A stretch of DNA of 64,000 nucleotides, from assembly GCF_014640675.1 (NCBI RefSeq), contig NZ_BMHK01000020.1, positions 1-64,000 of the forward strand, given 5' to 3'. Shown here one piece after another: positions 26,320 through 38,346 of the stretch. The stretch comes from Novosphingobium endophyticum. Lineage in GTDB: Bacteria; Pseudomonadota; Alphaproteobacteria; Sphingomonadales; Sphingomonadaceae. The notes under the pieces are model-generated. The model had not been told where the DNA came from. It ran no database searches and saw only the letters and a program-made list of their open reading frames with translations. Every line of letters begins with the position of its first letter. The stretch's first letter is position 1. A program made the position numbers and the translations under genes.

Positions 26320-27465
26320 TCATGCGCTGGAGGCCGCCTCCAGGTCGGCCATGAAGTCGGCCTGCACAGCGGTCGGCCGCCATGAGGCGCGCGTAGTGAC
26401 GCCGATCGTACGCCCCAGACCCGCCGGCAATCGTCCAATGCGGCATAGCCACCCCGCCTCCAGTTCCACGGCGACCTGATCCGGCGAGAGCAGTGTCAGG
26501 CAGTCGCTGTCGATCAGCAATTGCCTTATCGTCATGACCGAGCCTGACTCCACCTGCACGCTTGGGGAAGCGAGGCCCTGCACCGCAAACATCCGCTCCC
26601 ATGATTCGCGCAACGGTGCTCCCCGCGCGGCGATGATCCAGGGATAGCCAGCCAGTTCCGCGATCGACGGTTTCCGGCCTTCCAGCGGATGCCCTGCCCG
26701 CCCGATCACCACGGGCTCGTCGTAAAACAGCGGATGCTGGACGCAGTCCGGCTCGAGCAGAGGATCGCGCAAGGCACCGATCATAAGGTCGATGGCGCCA
26801 TTGCGCAGCGGCTCGATCAGTTCCGCACGCGACCCCTCCACGATCGACAATCTGACCCTGGGATGACGACGGATGAAGCGGGTCACCGCTCCCGGCAAGA
26901 CGCGTGCGCGCGCCAGGGGCATGGCGCCCACCGCGATGCGGCGCGTTTCGTGGCCCTGAAGAGCGTGCAATTCCGCCAGCCCCGATTCCAGCTCGACCCG
27001 CGCCAGCCGAAATGCGCGCGCCATCTGCGCCCCTGCCTCGGTGAGAACCACCACCTTGCCGCGCCGTGTTACCAGCGGGCGGCGGGTTGCCAGTGCAAGG
27101 TCGCTGATCGCGCGGTGCAGCGAGGCCAGCGACAGTCCGGTCAACGCGCCTGCTCCCTGATAGCTCCCGCAATCAGCGAAAGCGAGCAGGGCGCGAAACC
27201 GCGCCATGGTGACGTGCGGGCTGGCAATGTGTTCGAGCGCCGCGCTGATCCTGGGCACCAGAAGGTCCCCCGCCGCGGTGACCACCATGCCGTCATGGCG
27301 CCGCTCAAATAGCGGTGTGTCCAGCAGCGCCTCGATCCGCCCTAGCGCCTGCGTTATAGCAGGCTGGGTCAGATTGACCGCGTCTGCGGCCGCGTTCATC
27401 GTACCGAGCCTCGCGATCTCGGCAATCGCACGCAAGTGCCGCAAGTTGAGGTCCCAGAACTCCAT
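26320..27465 (-). CDS. LysR-family regulator with two tandem HTH domains (LigR-like by position)
   Basis: A 381-residue LysR-type regulator, about 60-80 residues longer than usual. Residues 7-65 form a normal LysR winged HTH (LGTMNAAADAVNLTQPAITQ then LFERRHDGM and VVTAAG). Residues 86-146 form a second LysR-like HTH (FRALLAFADCGSYQGAGALT, then LHRAISDLALATRRPLV, then VVVLTEAG). The rest is a periplasmic-binding-protein-like effector domain (RRIAVGAMPLARARVLPG onward). It faces ligK and precedes the ligJABC operon, so it is the obvious regulator of both, responding to a pathway compound. Orthology to SYK-6 LigR is inferred from position, not shown. Confidence 0.85.
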   Translation of the reverse strand: MEFWDLNLRHLRAIAEIARLGTMNAAADAVNLTQPAITQALGRIEALLDTPLFERRHDGMVVTAAGDLLVPRISAALEHIASPHVTMARFRALLAFADCGSYQGAGALTGLSLASLHRAISDLALATRRPLVTRRGKVVVLTEAGAQMARAFRLARVELESGLAELHALQGHETRRIAVGAMPLARARVLPGAVTRFIRRHPRVRLSIVEGSRAELIEPLRNGAIDLMIGALRDPLLEPDCVQHPLFYDEPVVIGRAGHPLEGRKPSIAELAGYPWIIAARGAPLRESWERMFAVQGLASPSVQVESGSVMTIRQLLIDSDCLTLLSPDQVAVELEAGWLCRIGRLPAGLGRTIGVTTRASWRPTAVQADFMADLEAASSA

Positions 27466-30196
<2,731 letters not shown>

Positions 30197-30332
30197 GCGG
30201 CGCGGACCGGAAACGCGCCGGATCAGGTAAAGACAAAGCAGGCTTCCCCCACTCATGTACCGGTGTTCTATTCAGGGACAATGCCCAATGAAGACTGGAG
30301 TTTCCCTGTTCGGATGGTATAAAATATATACA

Positions 30333-31148
30333 ATGGGGATGGATGCAGACACGACACCGGCGTTTGTGATCAAGGCGGAAGACCTGCCCGCCCTCCATTT
30401 TCTTCACCCAAACCACCCGCAACCGCTGCTCTACGAATGGATCAATCGCGGCACGGACCAGAAGATGCGGCGCTCATCCATAGAGATGCTGCTGAGAACG
30501 CTGTCCCACGACGAGGTATCGCCCAGCGTCGCCCGCCTACATCATTCCTCCGGGCTGAGGGTATCATTCAGGACGAGCAGGGAGCGCGACCTGTTTGCCG
30601 CTGCATTCTCATGCGCTCACAACCAGTTGAACGTCAGGAAGCAGCATCTTGTTGCGGCCATGTTCGACGAACGGGCGGACGCCGAGCGAGTAGTGTCGGA
30701 ACTGAAGAGCAATGATATCCCCGACAGCTCGATTTCGCTGTTGTGGCGGGCTGGCCAGTTCAGGGACCCTGACAATGGGGACTGGCAGGGGCACAGCAAG
30801 CTGAGCGTCGCCGCTGCTGCGGCGGGCGGCGGCATCGCAGGAGCCATGCTGGGAGCGGCTATCCTCTTCATTCCCGGGATAGGGTTGGTGGCGGCGGCCG
30901 GCGCGATTGCCGCTTCGTCATTCTCATCCGTCGCCAGCGTCAGCGCGATCATCGGCGCCACCGGCGGAGCCATGGCGAGAATGCTGACCGACCACGACGT
31001 TGACGGCAGGGAAGCCAACTACTTCGAAGGGCAGATCCGTCGGGGAAAGGTATTCGTCTCGGTCGATACCCGTATCGCCGAAGGCCAGCGCGAGATCGCG
31101 CGGCGCATCCTCTTGCGAAACGGCGGTCACGTCGCCCCGGAAGGCTGA
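30333..31148 (+). CDS. stress-protein-like protein with a glycine-zipper hydrophobic region
   Basis: About 271 residues. Residues 1-100 (from this start) have no recognisable family. Residues about 105-140 (LVAAMFDERADAERVVSELK) resemble the GSP17M/YflT-like general stress domain. Then two Gly/Ala-rich hydrophobic stretches follow (AAAAAGGGIAGAMLGAA and GIGLVAAAGAIAASSFSSV), looking like membrane-inserting glycine zippers, as in DUF1269-type proteins. The start is uncertain: the frame is open from 30255, with ATGs at 30288, 30333 and 30339, none with a clear ribosome site. TATAAAAT at 30318-30325 could be a -10 element, which would favour a start at 30333 or 30339. Function unknown. Confidence 0.55.
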   Translation: MGMDADTTPAFVIKAEDLPALHFLHPNHPQPLLYEWINRGTDQKMRRSSIEMLLRTLSHDEVSPSVARLHHSSGLRVSFRTSRERDLFAAAFSCAHNQLNVRKQHLVAAMFDERADAERVVSELKSNDIPDSSISLLWRAGQFRDPDNGDWQGHSKLSVAAAAAGGGIAGAMLGAAILFIPGIGLVAAAGAIAASSFSSVASVSAIIGATGGAMARMLTDHDVDGREANYFEGQIRRGKVFVSVDTRIAEGQREIARRILLRNGGHVAPEG

Positions 31149-31198
31149 TACTGCAGCTTGGGATGATACGCTGCGCGGGTTGATCCCTTTCCCGCGCC

Positions 31199-33436
31199 TC
31201 ACGCCAGGCGGCGCTGGATGGCGGGCATTTCGAAGAGCTCCTCAATGTCCGGGGCCGGCATGGGCCTGCCGGTCAGAAAGCCCTGGAATTCGGTGCATCC
31301 CGCGAGGATGAGCTGCTGCCGCTGTTCCTCGGTTTCCACGCCTTCCGCGATCACGCCGAGGCGGAAGGACTTTGCCAGCTTTACGATCGCGCTCACCAGC
31401 CCTTCGACTTCTTCCGCCTCATCGAGACTGCTTATGAACGACCGGTCGATCTTGATCTTGTCCACCTGGAAGCGGTGGAGCAGGCTAAGGCTCGAATAAC
31501 CCGTTCCGAAGTCGTCGAGGACGATGGAAAATCCCACGCGCCTGAGAAGGTCCACATTCTCGGCAGTGGCCGGCCCATCTCCCAGTAGTGCGGTCTCGGT
31601 CAGCTCGATCTCGTACCGCGTGGGATCGATGCCCGCCTTGGCGGCGAACTGGATCACTTGCGCCGCGTAGCCCGGCGTGCGCATCTGGATCGCCGAGACG
31701 TTGATGGCAACGCGCAGATGGCGCCAGGAGCCGGTCTCCTCGAACACCCGGCCCAGCACGAATTCGCCGATAGCCATGATCAGCCCGGACTCTTCGGCGA
31801 TCGGTATGAAGACCTCCGGCGAGATTTCGCCCAGATTCGGATGAGACCAGCGCAGCAGAGCTTCGACGCCCCAGGCCTCGCCCGCGATGTCCACCTGCGG
31901 TTGATAGACCAGGCGGAGCGCACCATTCCTGAGCGCGGTGCGCAGGTTCTCCTCAATTGCCCGGCGCGCCCGGAAGGCTTCGTCCATGCCGGGCTCGAAG
32001 AAGGTTGCGCGGCCCCGGCCCTGCGTTTTTGATTCGTAGAGCGCCAGGTCGGCCCGGCGCAGGACCTGCGAGGGATCGGCCTCGTTGCTGTCGATGACGG
32101 CGACTCCGATCGAGCAGCCGACGTCGATGCGGCCATACGGGCAGTCCATCGGCTGCATGATGAGCGAAAGGCAGCATTCGGCCAATTCCTCGGCAGCGCG
32201 CCTGTCGAGGACGGGGCATAGCAATACGAACTCGTCGCCGCCGAGACGCGCGATGAGCGCGTCGCTGGCGGACATGGACGCGGCGTGCAGGCGTTCCGCA
32301 AGGGTCTTGAGCAGATCGTCGCCCGCGTGATGTCCCAGCGTGTCGTTCACTTCCTTGAAGCGGTCGAGGTCGACGCAGAGCACTGCCAGAAGCGGAAAGT
32401 CCCTGCCGATTCCGGCCAGCATGGCGGGCATGCGATTGAACAGCATGGTGCGGTTGGGCACGCGTGTAAGCTGATCGTGATAGGCCAGATGCTTGGCCTG
32501 TCTCTCGCTCGCGATGACCTCGTCGACGATCACGCGACTGCGCCGAACGATCAGCCATCCGACGGCCCCGAACACCAGCAGGGCCCCGAACAGCGGCAGC
32601 CTCAACTGGTGATACAGAGCGCTGCCCGGCTGCCGGGGCGTCCAGGCGAGCGCGCCGATCTCCCTGCCGGTAGGCGACCGCAGCGATAGCGAAGCCTGGT
32701 TGCCTGCATGAGCCGAGGAATTCACCAGTTCCAGATCGTCCACGAGATAGCGGGCCGCAAAGGTGCCGAGGACAGTGCCATCGATCGGCATCGCCGTAAT
32801 CACCACCGGAGCCCTTGGGCCTTTCGGCAGCACCAGACCGAGATCCGGCTGTATCAGGGTCGCGATGACGATGTAGACTCGGCCCTCGACCCGGACCATG
32901 CCGTTGGCCTGGATCGGCTGGGTCACTGGATGGTTGCTTGCCGGATCGGGTCTGATCGGCGGGCGCAAGGTTTCGGCGTTGCGGATAGGGACGAGCAGCG
33001 CGGTCACGACATCGATGAAAGGACGGAACGCTTTCTTGTCGGCCTGTTTGCCGTCGACGGCGGCGTAGATGACCTTGCCATCGCCGTCGACGAAGAACGT
33101 CCGGGAAAACCCGTTGAAAGTATAAAGCTGGGAGCCGAAATTGACGTCGGCGAAATCAGCGTCGAATTCGTGGTCGAGCCTGGCGATCGCCTTGTCCCAG
33201 TCGGCCTGCGGGACAATGACCTCCTCATATTGCTCGATCTGGCGGTGAAAGCCTTGCTCCACCATGTGCTGTTCGCGCTGCAACGCGGTGCGGTCGAATC
33301 GATGGATGAGGAAAATCGTCAGCAGGACCAGCAGAAGAAGCCCGCCAAACGTCAGCCCGGCAATCGGCACCAGCAGACGATGGCGTCGGAATTTCTCCCC
33401 GATTCCAACTCTGGCACCCAAATGCCGGCCCCCCAC
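31199..33436 (-). CDS. CHASE4-GGDEF-EAL cyclic-di-GMP protein
   Basis: A 745-residue membrane sensor. There is a transmembrane segment at residues 20-45, then a periplasmic CHASE4 domain (FHRQIEQYEEVIVPQADWDK) and a second transmembrane segment near residue 285. In the cytoplasm follow a GGDEF domain with an intact RLGGDEF motif near residue 400, so cyclase activity is possible, and an EAL domain with EALLRW, NVSAIQM, DDFGTGYSSL, KIDRSF and EGVET all present, so phosphodiesterase activity is likely. Which activity dominates cannot be told. It would tune c-di-GMP, which in sphingomonads controls polysaccharide production and motility. It is not in an obvious operon. Confidence 0.92.
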   Translation of the reverse strand: MGGRHLGARVGIGEKFRRHRLLVPIAGLTFGGLLLLVLLTIFLIHRFDRTALQREQHMVEQGFHRQIEQYEEVIVPQADWDKAIARLDHEFDADFADVNFGSQLYTFNGFSRTFFVDGDGKVIYAAVDGKQADKKAFRPFIDVVTALLVPIRNAETLRPPIRPDPASNHPVTQPIQANGMVRVEGRVYIVIATLIQPDLGLVLPKGPRAPVVITAMPIDGTVLGTFAARYLVDDLELVNSSAHAGNQASLSLRSPTGREIGALAWTPRQPGSALYHQLRLPLFGALLVFGAVGWLIVRRSRVIVDEVIASERQAKHLAYHDQLTRVPNRTMLFNRMPAMLAGIGRDFPLLAVLCVDLDRFKEVNDTLGHHAGDDLLKTLAERLHAASMSASDALIARLGGDEFVLLCPVLDRRAAEELAECCLSLIMQPMDCPYGRIDVGCSIGVAVIDSNEADPSQVLRRADLALYESKTQGRGRATFFEPGMDEAFRARRAIEENLRTALRNGALRLVYQPQVDIAGEAWGVEALLRWSHPNLGEISPEVFIPIAEESGLIMAIGEFVLGRVFEETGSWRHLRVAINVSAIQMRTPGYAAQVIQFAAKAGIDPTRYEIELTETALLGDGPATAENVDLLRRVGFSIVLDDFGTGYSSLSLLHRFQVDKIKIDRSFISSLDEAEEVEGLVSAIVKLAKSFRLGVIAEGVETEEQRQQLILAGCTEFQGFLTGRPMPAPDIEELFEMPAIQRRLA

Positions 33437-33538
33437 CTGATCCCACCATCCCGTCCGACGATAACGAATCGGAATTAGACGAACCTCGCTAAGGAAACCC
33501 TAAGGCCCGAAACGGCAACGAAATTTGTGCCGGTCCGC

Positions 33539-36500
33539 TCAGCGGAAATCGCGCGATCCTGGCAGAATGCGGACGTCTCGCGGATGCTTCCGCGAGGCTG
33601 TCGCACCTGAATGCCGGGCCGGTGGCGCGGTGGACGCATCGTGTCCAATGGAGGACAACCGGTTCAGCGCCTCGCTGGCATCGATGACGCGACGGGCCAT
33701 CAGGTGGACCACGCCTTCCTTGCTGCGCTGGACTTCTCCTTCGATCACCATGAGCCGGGCAGCCATGACCGCGCGCCGCTGGCGTTCGAAGTCGCGCGCC
33801 CAGAGCAGCGCGTTGACCACGCCGGTCTCATCCTCGATGGTGATGAAGATCGCCTTGCCGGTGCCGGGCCGCTGACGGATCAGCACGACACCCGCCGCGC
33901 GCACTTTCGCGCCGTCCTTCCCGGCATTGATCGAGGCGCAATCGAGCACGCCGCGGCCTGCGAAATGGGCGCGCAGGAACTGCATCGGATGGCCTTTGAG
34001 CGAGAGCCGGTGAGTCTGGTAGTCGGCGACGACTTCCTCTGAGGGCGGCATCGGCGGCAACGCGGCATCGGGCTCGCGCCCCAGTTCCGGCAAGTCCCGC
34101 GCCGCGAACAGCGGAAGCTGCGCCGGCGGCACGCGCCGCGCTTCCCAGCCGGCCTCGCGCCGGCCCTGCCCCAGCGAACCGAGAGCGTCGGAATCGGCGA
34201 GGAGATGCAGCGCACGCGAAGGCAGCCCGGCGCGGCGGGCAAGGTCTTCCATGCTGACGATCGGCCCCTGCATGCGCGCCTTCGCAAGCTCCTGCGCCCA
34301 GCCCTCGCGAAAGCCGTCGATCTGGCGCAGGCCGAGACGCAGCATATGTTCGCCTTCCAGCGTATTGTCCCACTCGCTGGCATTGACGTCGATCGGCCGC
34401 ACTTCCACCCCATGCTCGCGCGCGTCGCGCACAAGCTGGGCGGGAGCGTAGAAGCCCATGGGCTGACTGTTGAGCAGGGCGCAGGCGAACGCCGCCGGAT
34501 AGTGGCACTTCAGCCAGGACGAGACATAGGCCAGCCAGGCGAAAGCCTGCGCATGGCTTTCGGGAAAGCCGTATTCGCCAAAGCCCTTGATCTGTTCGAA
34601 GCAGCGCTCGGCGAAATCGCGGGGATAGCCGCGCGCGGCCATGCCCTCGATCAGCAGCGACTGGTAATGATGCACGGTGCCGACATGGCGGAATGTCGCC
34701 ATGGCGCGGCGCAGCCCGTCGGCCTGAGCGGGGGTGAAGCGGGCGGCCACGATCGCCAGTTTCATCGCCTGTTCCTGGAACAGCGGCACGCCCAGCGTCT
34801 TTTCCAGCACATCGCGCAGCTCATCCGGATTGTCCGGCGGACCGGGATATTCGGCCGCTTCCTCGCCATTGCGCCGCCGCAGATAGGGGTGGACCATGCC
34901 GCCCTGGATCGGCCCCGGCCGCACGATCGCCACCTGGATGACGAGATCATAGAGGCATTTGGGCTTCATGCGCGGCAGCATCGAGATTTGCGCGCGGCTT
35001 TCGACCTGGAACGTACCGATGCTGTCCGCCCTTTGCAGCATCCTGTAGGTGGTCTCGTCCTCGCGCGGGACCGTGGCAAGCGTCAGGTCGCGCAGGCCAT
35101 GCGCGCGCAGCAGGTCGAAGCACTTGCGGATGCAGGTCAGCATGCCCAGCGCCAGCACGTCCACTTTCATCATGCCCAGCGTATCGAGATCGTCCTTGTC
35201 CCATTCGATGAAGGTCCGGTCGGGCATGGCCGCATTGTGGATCGGCACCAGTTCGTCGAGCCGACCCTGCGTCAACACGAAGCCGCCGACATGCTGCGAG
35301 AGGTGGCGCGGGAATTCGAGCAACTGGCCGACCATGTCGCGCAGGCGCATGAGTTCGGGATTGGCGGGATCGAAGCCCGCCTCGGCCAGCCGCTCCTCGG
35401 GCATGGCGTCACCGCCCCATGTGCCCCACACCGTGCCCGCAAGCCGCGCCGTCACGTCCTCGGTCAGGCCCAGCGCCTTGCCCACCTCGCGCACGGCGCT
35501 GCGCTGGCGATAGTGGATGACGGTGGCGGCAATCCCCGCCTTCTCGCGACCATAACGGCGAAAGACGTACTGCATCACTTCCTCGCGCCGCTCGTGCTCG
35601 AAATCGACGTCGATGTCGGGCGGCTCGTTGCGTTCCTCGGAGAGGAAGCGGGAGAACAGCAGTTTTTCCTTCACCGGATCGATCGGGGTGACCCCCAGCA
35701 GGTAACAGACCAGCGAATTGGCGGCGCTGCCCCGGCCCTGGCACAGGATCGGCGGATCGAGGCTGCGGGCATGGCGCACGATGTCATGCACGGTGAGGAA
35801 ATAGCACGCATAGCCCCGAAGGCGGATCAGGCGAAACTCCTCGTCCAGCACCGCACGGTAGGAAGCGGGCAGGCCATCGGGGAAGCGCTCGCGCCCGCCC
35901 TGCTCCACGAGATGTTCGAACCAGCCCTGCGGCGTCCAGCCCTCGGGCACCGGCTCGCGCGGGTATTCGTAGACGAGCTGGTCGAGCGTGAAATCCACGC
36001 GCCCGAACAGCTCGCGCGTCGCCGCCAGCGCTTCCGGACAATCGCGGAACAGACCCGCCATTTCGGCCGGGGGCTTGAGGTGCCGCTCGGCATTGGCGGC
36101 AAGGCGGCGTCCGGCGGTCTGGACGGTGAGGCCTTCGCGAATGCAGGTCAGTACGTCCTGCAGGGGGCGGTCCTCGGGCCGGGCATGAAACGCGTCGTTG
36201 GTGGCGATGAGCGGCACGCCGGTTTCCGCCGAGAGCCTCATGCGCCCGACCAGCCGCCGCGCGTCGCGACCGCCGCGCGGCATCGTCGCGGCAAGCCACA
36301 GGTGCGGCGTAGCCTCGCGCAGGGCGCCCAGCAGCGCGGCATCGCCGTCCATCGCGATCAGCGCCATGTCTTCGGCATGGCTCAGCAGGTCGGGCAGGCG
36401 GAGTTCGCATGCGCCCTTCTCCGCGCGCAGATTGCCGGTCGTGAGCAGCCGGGTCAGCCGCCCCCAGCCCCGGCGGGTCAGCGGATAGGCGACCACATCG

Positions 36501-36754
36501 GGCGTATCGTCGGCAAAGGCGAGGCGCGCGCCGACGATCAGCCGGAAACCGCCGGCTACTCCGCCCAGATCCTTCCACGCCTGATGCGCGCGGACCACGC
36601 CTGCCACGGTGTTGCGGTCGGCAATGCCGATGCCCGCCATGCCCAGCACCTGCGCGCGCGCGACCATCTCGCGCGGGTGCGAGGCGCCGCGCAGGAAGCT
36701 GAAGTTGCTGGCCGCCACCGGCTCGGCAAAGAAAGGCGTTTCCGCACCGGTCAC
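33539..36754 (-). CDS. dnaE2: error-prone DNA polymerase DnaE2
   Basis: A 1071-residue C-family polymerase, the ImuC/DnaE2 paralogue of the replicative alpha subunit. The N-terminal PHP domain starts with VAASNFSFLRGASHP, where DnaE1 has a fuller metal site. The palm carries GRGSAANSLVCYLLG and the acidic triad in PPDIDVDFEHERREEV; the C-terminal part has the OB fold (GVVLIRQRPGTGKAIFITIEDE). It makes mutagenic bypass of DNA damage together with ImuA and ImuB. The start is a GTG at 36754 that overlaps the imuB stop; the longer open frame is not needed. Third gene of the SOS operon. Confidence 0.93.
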   Translation of the reverse strand: MTGAETPFFAEPVAASNFSFLRGASHPREMVARAQVLGMAGIGIADRNTVAGVVRAHQAWKDLGGVAGGFRLIVGARLAFADDTPDVVAYPLTRRGWGRLTRLLTTGNLRAEKGACELRLPDLLSHAEDMALIAMDGDAALLGALREATPHLWLAATMPRGGRDARRLVGRMRLSAETGVPLIATNDAFHARPEDRPLQDVLTCIREGLTVQTAGRRLAANAERHLKPPAEMAGLFRDCPEALAATRELFGRVDFTLDQLVYEYPREPVPEGWTPQGWFEHLVEQGGRERFPDGLPASYRAVLDEEFRLIRLRGYACYFLTVHDIVRHARSLDPPILCQGRGSAANSLVCYLLGVTPIDPVKEKLLFSRFLSEERNEPPDIDVDFEHERREEVMQYVFRRYGREKAGIAATVIHYRQRSAVREVGKALGLTEDVTARLAGTVWGTWGGDAMPEERLAEAGFDPANPELMRLRDMVGQLLEFPRHLSQHVGGFVLTQGRLDELVPIHNAAMPDRTFIEWDKDDLDTLGMMKVDVLALGMLTCIRKCFDLLRAHGLRDLTLATVPREDETTYRMLQRADSIGTFQVESRAQISMLPRMKPKCLYDLVIQVAIVRPGPIQGGMVHPYLRRRNGEEAAEYPGPPDNPDELRDVLEKTLGVPLFQEQAMKLAIVAARFTPAQADGLRRAMATFRHVGTVHHYQSLLIEGMAARGYPRDFAERCFEQIKGFGEYGFPESHAQAFAWLAYVSSWLKCHYPAAFACALLNSQPMGFYAPAQLVRDAREHGVEVRPIDVNASEWDNTLEGEHMLRLGLRQIDGFREGWAQELAKARMQGPIVSMEDLARRAGLPSRALHLLADSDALGSLGQGRREAGWEARRVPPAQLPLFAARDLPELGREPDAALPPMPPSEEVVADYQTHRLSLKGHPMQFLRAHFAGRGVLDCASINAGKDGAKVRAAGVVLIRQRPGTGKAIFITIEDETGVVNALLWARDFERQRRAVMAARLMVIEGEVQRSKEGVVHLMARRVIDASEALNRLSSIGHDASTAPPARHSGATASRKHPRDVRILPGSRDFR

Positions 36755-38346
36755 GGGAACAATCCGTGCAGATACCAGCGCGGATCGGGACGCTCCTCGA
36801 ACAGGCCGCTGCGGAACAGCCAGTAGCGCCGCCCCGCGCTGTCCTCGATCCGGTAATAGTCGCGCGTCGGCCCTGCCTCGCCGGGGAGATGGCCGCCGCG
36901 TCTGCGCCACCATTCCGCCGCGATCCGCTCCGGCCCTTCGGCCAGCCGCACCTCGTGAAGCTGCCCCCGCCAGCGGAAGCGCTGCGGCGGCCCGTCCGGC
37001 ACCCCGGCAACGACCGAAACCGGCTGCGGCGGATCGAGCAGGTAGAGCGGGCGGGGAAGAATATCGCCCCCGTCATCCCGGCGAACGCCGGCTGTCGTTC
37101 GACGCGACCTCTCGGCAAGGGCGTGCGTAAACACCTCCAGCGGTCCCGGCGTTCGCCGGGATGACGGGTTATCCTTCCCTCCTGCGGCGGGGACCAGAGC
37201 CTGCGCCTTTTCCGGCAAATGCCGGTCGCGCGGAACAATACGGCGGACCCGCTCCATCCCCAGCCGCACGCCGAGCCGGTCGATCAGCGCCGCCACGCTC
37301 TCGCCGGCCGCCTCGGACCGGTCCAGGGCGATCTGGCGCGCGGCCAGCGGCTCGGCGCGCGGCACGGCCAGAGTGATCGCGTCGAAGCCGAAGCCCGGAT
37401 CGAGCGGATCGGCCAAAGTCTCGATCCGTTCGCGCATCAGGCGCATGACGGTGGGCGGATCGCGCACCGGCTGGCCGGTCTCCACCGCCAGCCGCCGCCG
37501 CGCGCCGTCGCTGCGGCAGAGCGTCGCCACGAAGCGCCGTCCGCCGATCGCGCGCGCCGCCATGTCACGCTCCAGCCGGCCCAGCAAATCCTCGATCACA
37601 TCGAGCACATCGTCGGTGCGGGCGATGGGTTCGGCGAAGCGGGCCTCGGCGCGGACCGGGGCGGGGATGACATGCGGCGCGATCGGCGCGCGGGTTTCGC
37701 CCAGGATCTCGCGCAGGCGCACCACCGCCTCCTCGCCGAAGCGCGCCGCCAGCCCCGCCATCGGCCGCCGGGCAAGGTCGCCGATGCGCGTGAGTCCCGC
37801 GCGGCGCAAGGCGATCAGCGCCGCCGCCTCCAGTTCGAGCGCGGCGACGGGAAGCGCGTGGATGTCCTCGCTTCCGTTCCCATGGCGGACCAGCGCGCGC
37901 GCCGCCGCCGCATTGCCGGCGAAGGCATGACGCAGGCTGTAGCGCGCCAGTTCCGCCGCGCGGCCGGCCAGTTCCCGCTCGCCGCCCAGCAGGTGCGCGC
38001 AGCCGGTGATGTCGAGCACGATGCCGTCGGGCGGATCGGCCGCCGCCATCGGCGTCACATGCGCCATGGCTGCGACCAGCCCGCCCAGCTCGCGGCGGTC
38101 CGCTTCCGGATCGTGCGGCAGTGTCGCCAGCCCCGGACAGCGCGCCCGCGCATCGGCCAGCGCCATGCCCGCGACAAGGCCCATGGCCTGCGCCGAGGCA
38201 TCCACCGCCGCCAGCCGCAGGGCATTGCCGCTGCGCTCGACAAGCGCGAATGGCTCAGGCGGCGCGGGGATCGATGGTCCGGCCGTCTGCCGCGCCCGCT
38301 CGCAGGAGAGGTAGGGCAACCACAGTGCCAGGTATCTCCGTTTCAT
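36751..38346 (-). CDS. imuB: ImuB, inactive Y-family polymerase of the mutasome
   Basis: About 531 residues. The start MKRRYLALWLPYLSCERARQ and the DINP-type helix-hairpin region (RAGLTRIGDLARRPMAGLAARFGE near residues 180-205) match ImuB, a Y-family relative without the catalytic acidic residues that acts as a hub linking ImuA, DnaE2 and the beta clamp. The C-terminus (RPLYLLDPPQPV and GPTRDYYRIEDSAGRRYWLF) is also typical. An insertion of about 35 residues (SSRRTPGP at its start, GVRRDDGGD at its end) is encoded by a palindromic repeat at 37069-37168. The gene overlaps imuA by 92 bases and dnaE2 by 4. Confidence 0.9.
   Translation of the reverse strand: MKRRYLALWLPYLSCERARQTAGPSIPAPPEPFALVERSGNALRLAAVDASAQAMGLVAGMALADARARCPGLATLPHDPEADRRELGGLVAAMAHVTPMAAADPPDGIVLDITGCAHLLGGERELAGRAAELARYSLRHAFAGNAAAARALVRHGNGSEDIHALPVAALELEAAALIALRRAGLTRIGDLARRPMAGLAARFGEEAVVRLREILGETRAPIAPHVIPAPVRAEARFAEPIARTDDVLDVIEDLLGRLERDMAARAIGGRRFVATLCRSDGARRRLAVETGQPVRDPPTVMRLMRERIETLADPLDPGFGFDAITLAVPRAEPLAARQIALDRSEAAGESVAALIDRLGVRLGMERVRRIVPRDRHLPEKAQALVPAAGGKDNPSSRRTPGPLEVFTHALAERSRRTTAGVRRDDGGDILPRPLYLLDPPQPVSVVAGVPDGPPQRFRWRGQLHEVRLAEGPERIAAEWWRRRGGHLPGEAGPTRDYYRIEDSAGRRYWLFRSGLFEERPDPRWYLHGLFP
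37069..37168. repeat. palindromic repeat element inserted in frame in imuB
   Basis: Two perfect 23-base inverted arms (37069-37091 and 37146-37168; core CATCCCGGCGAACGCCGG) enclose 54 bases. It lies inside the imuB reading frame and is translated without breaking it. The VIPANAG/SRRTPG translations are a common mark of such interspersed palindromic repeats in alphaproteobacterial genomes. It falls between the polymerase-like body and the conserved C-terminal part of ImuB, a place likely to tolerate insertion. Confidence 0.8.

Noticed and set aside
34205..36826. 873-residue open frame on the plus strand
   Set aside because: It is antisense to dnaE2, which has clear family motifs throughout. 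The frame is open only because of high GC at third positions.
36754..36913. Longer N-terminus for DnaE2
   Set aside because: It would lie wholly in imuB; the GTG at 36754 overlapping the imuB stop gives the normal DnaE2 N-terminus.
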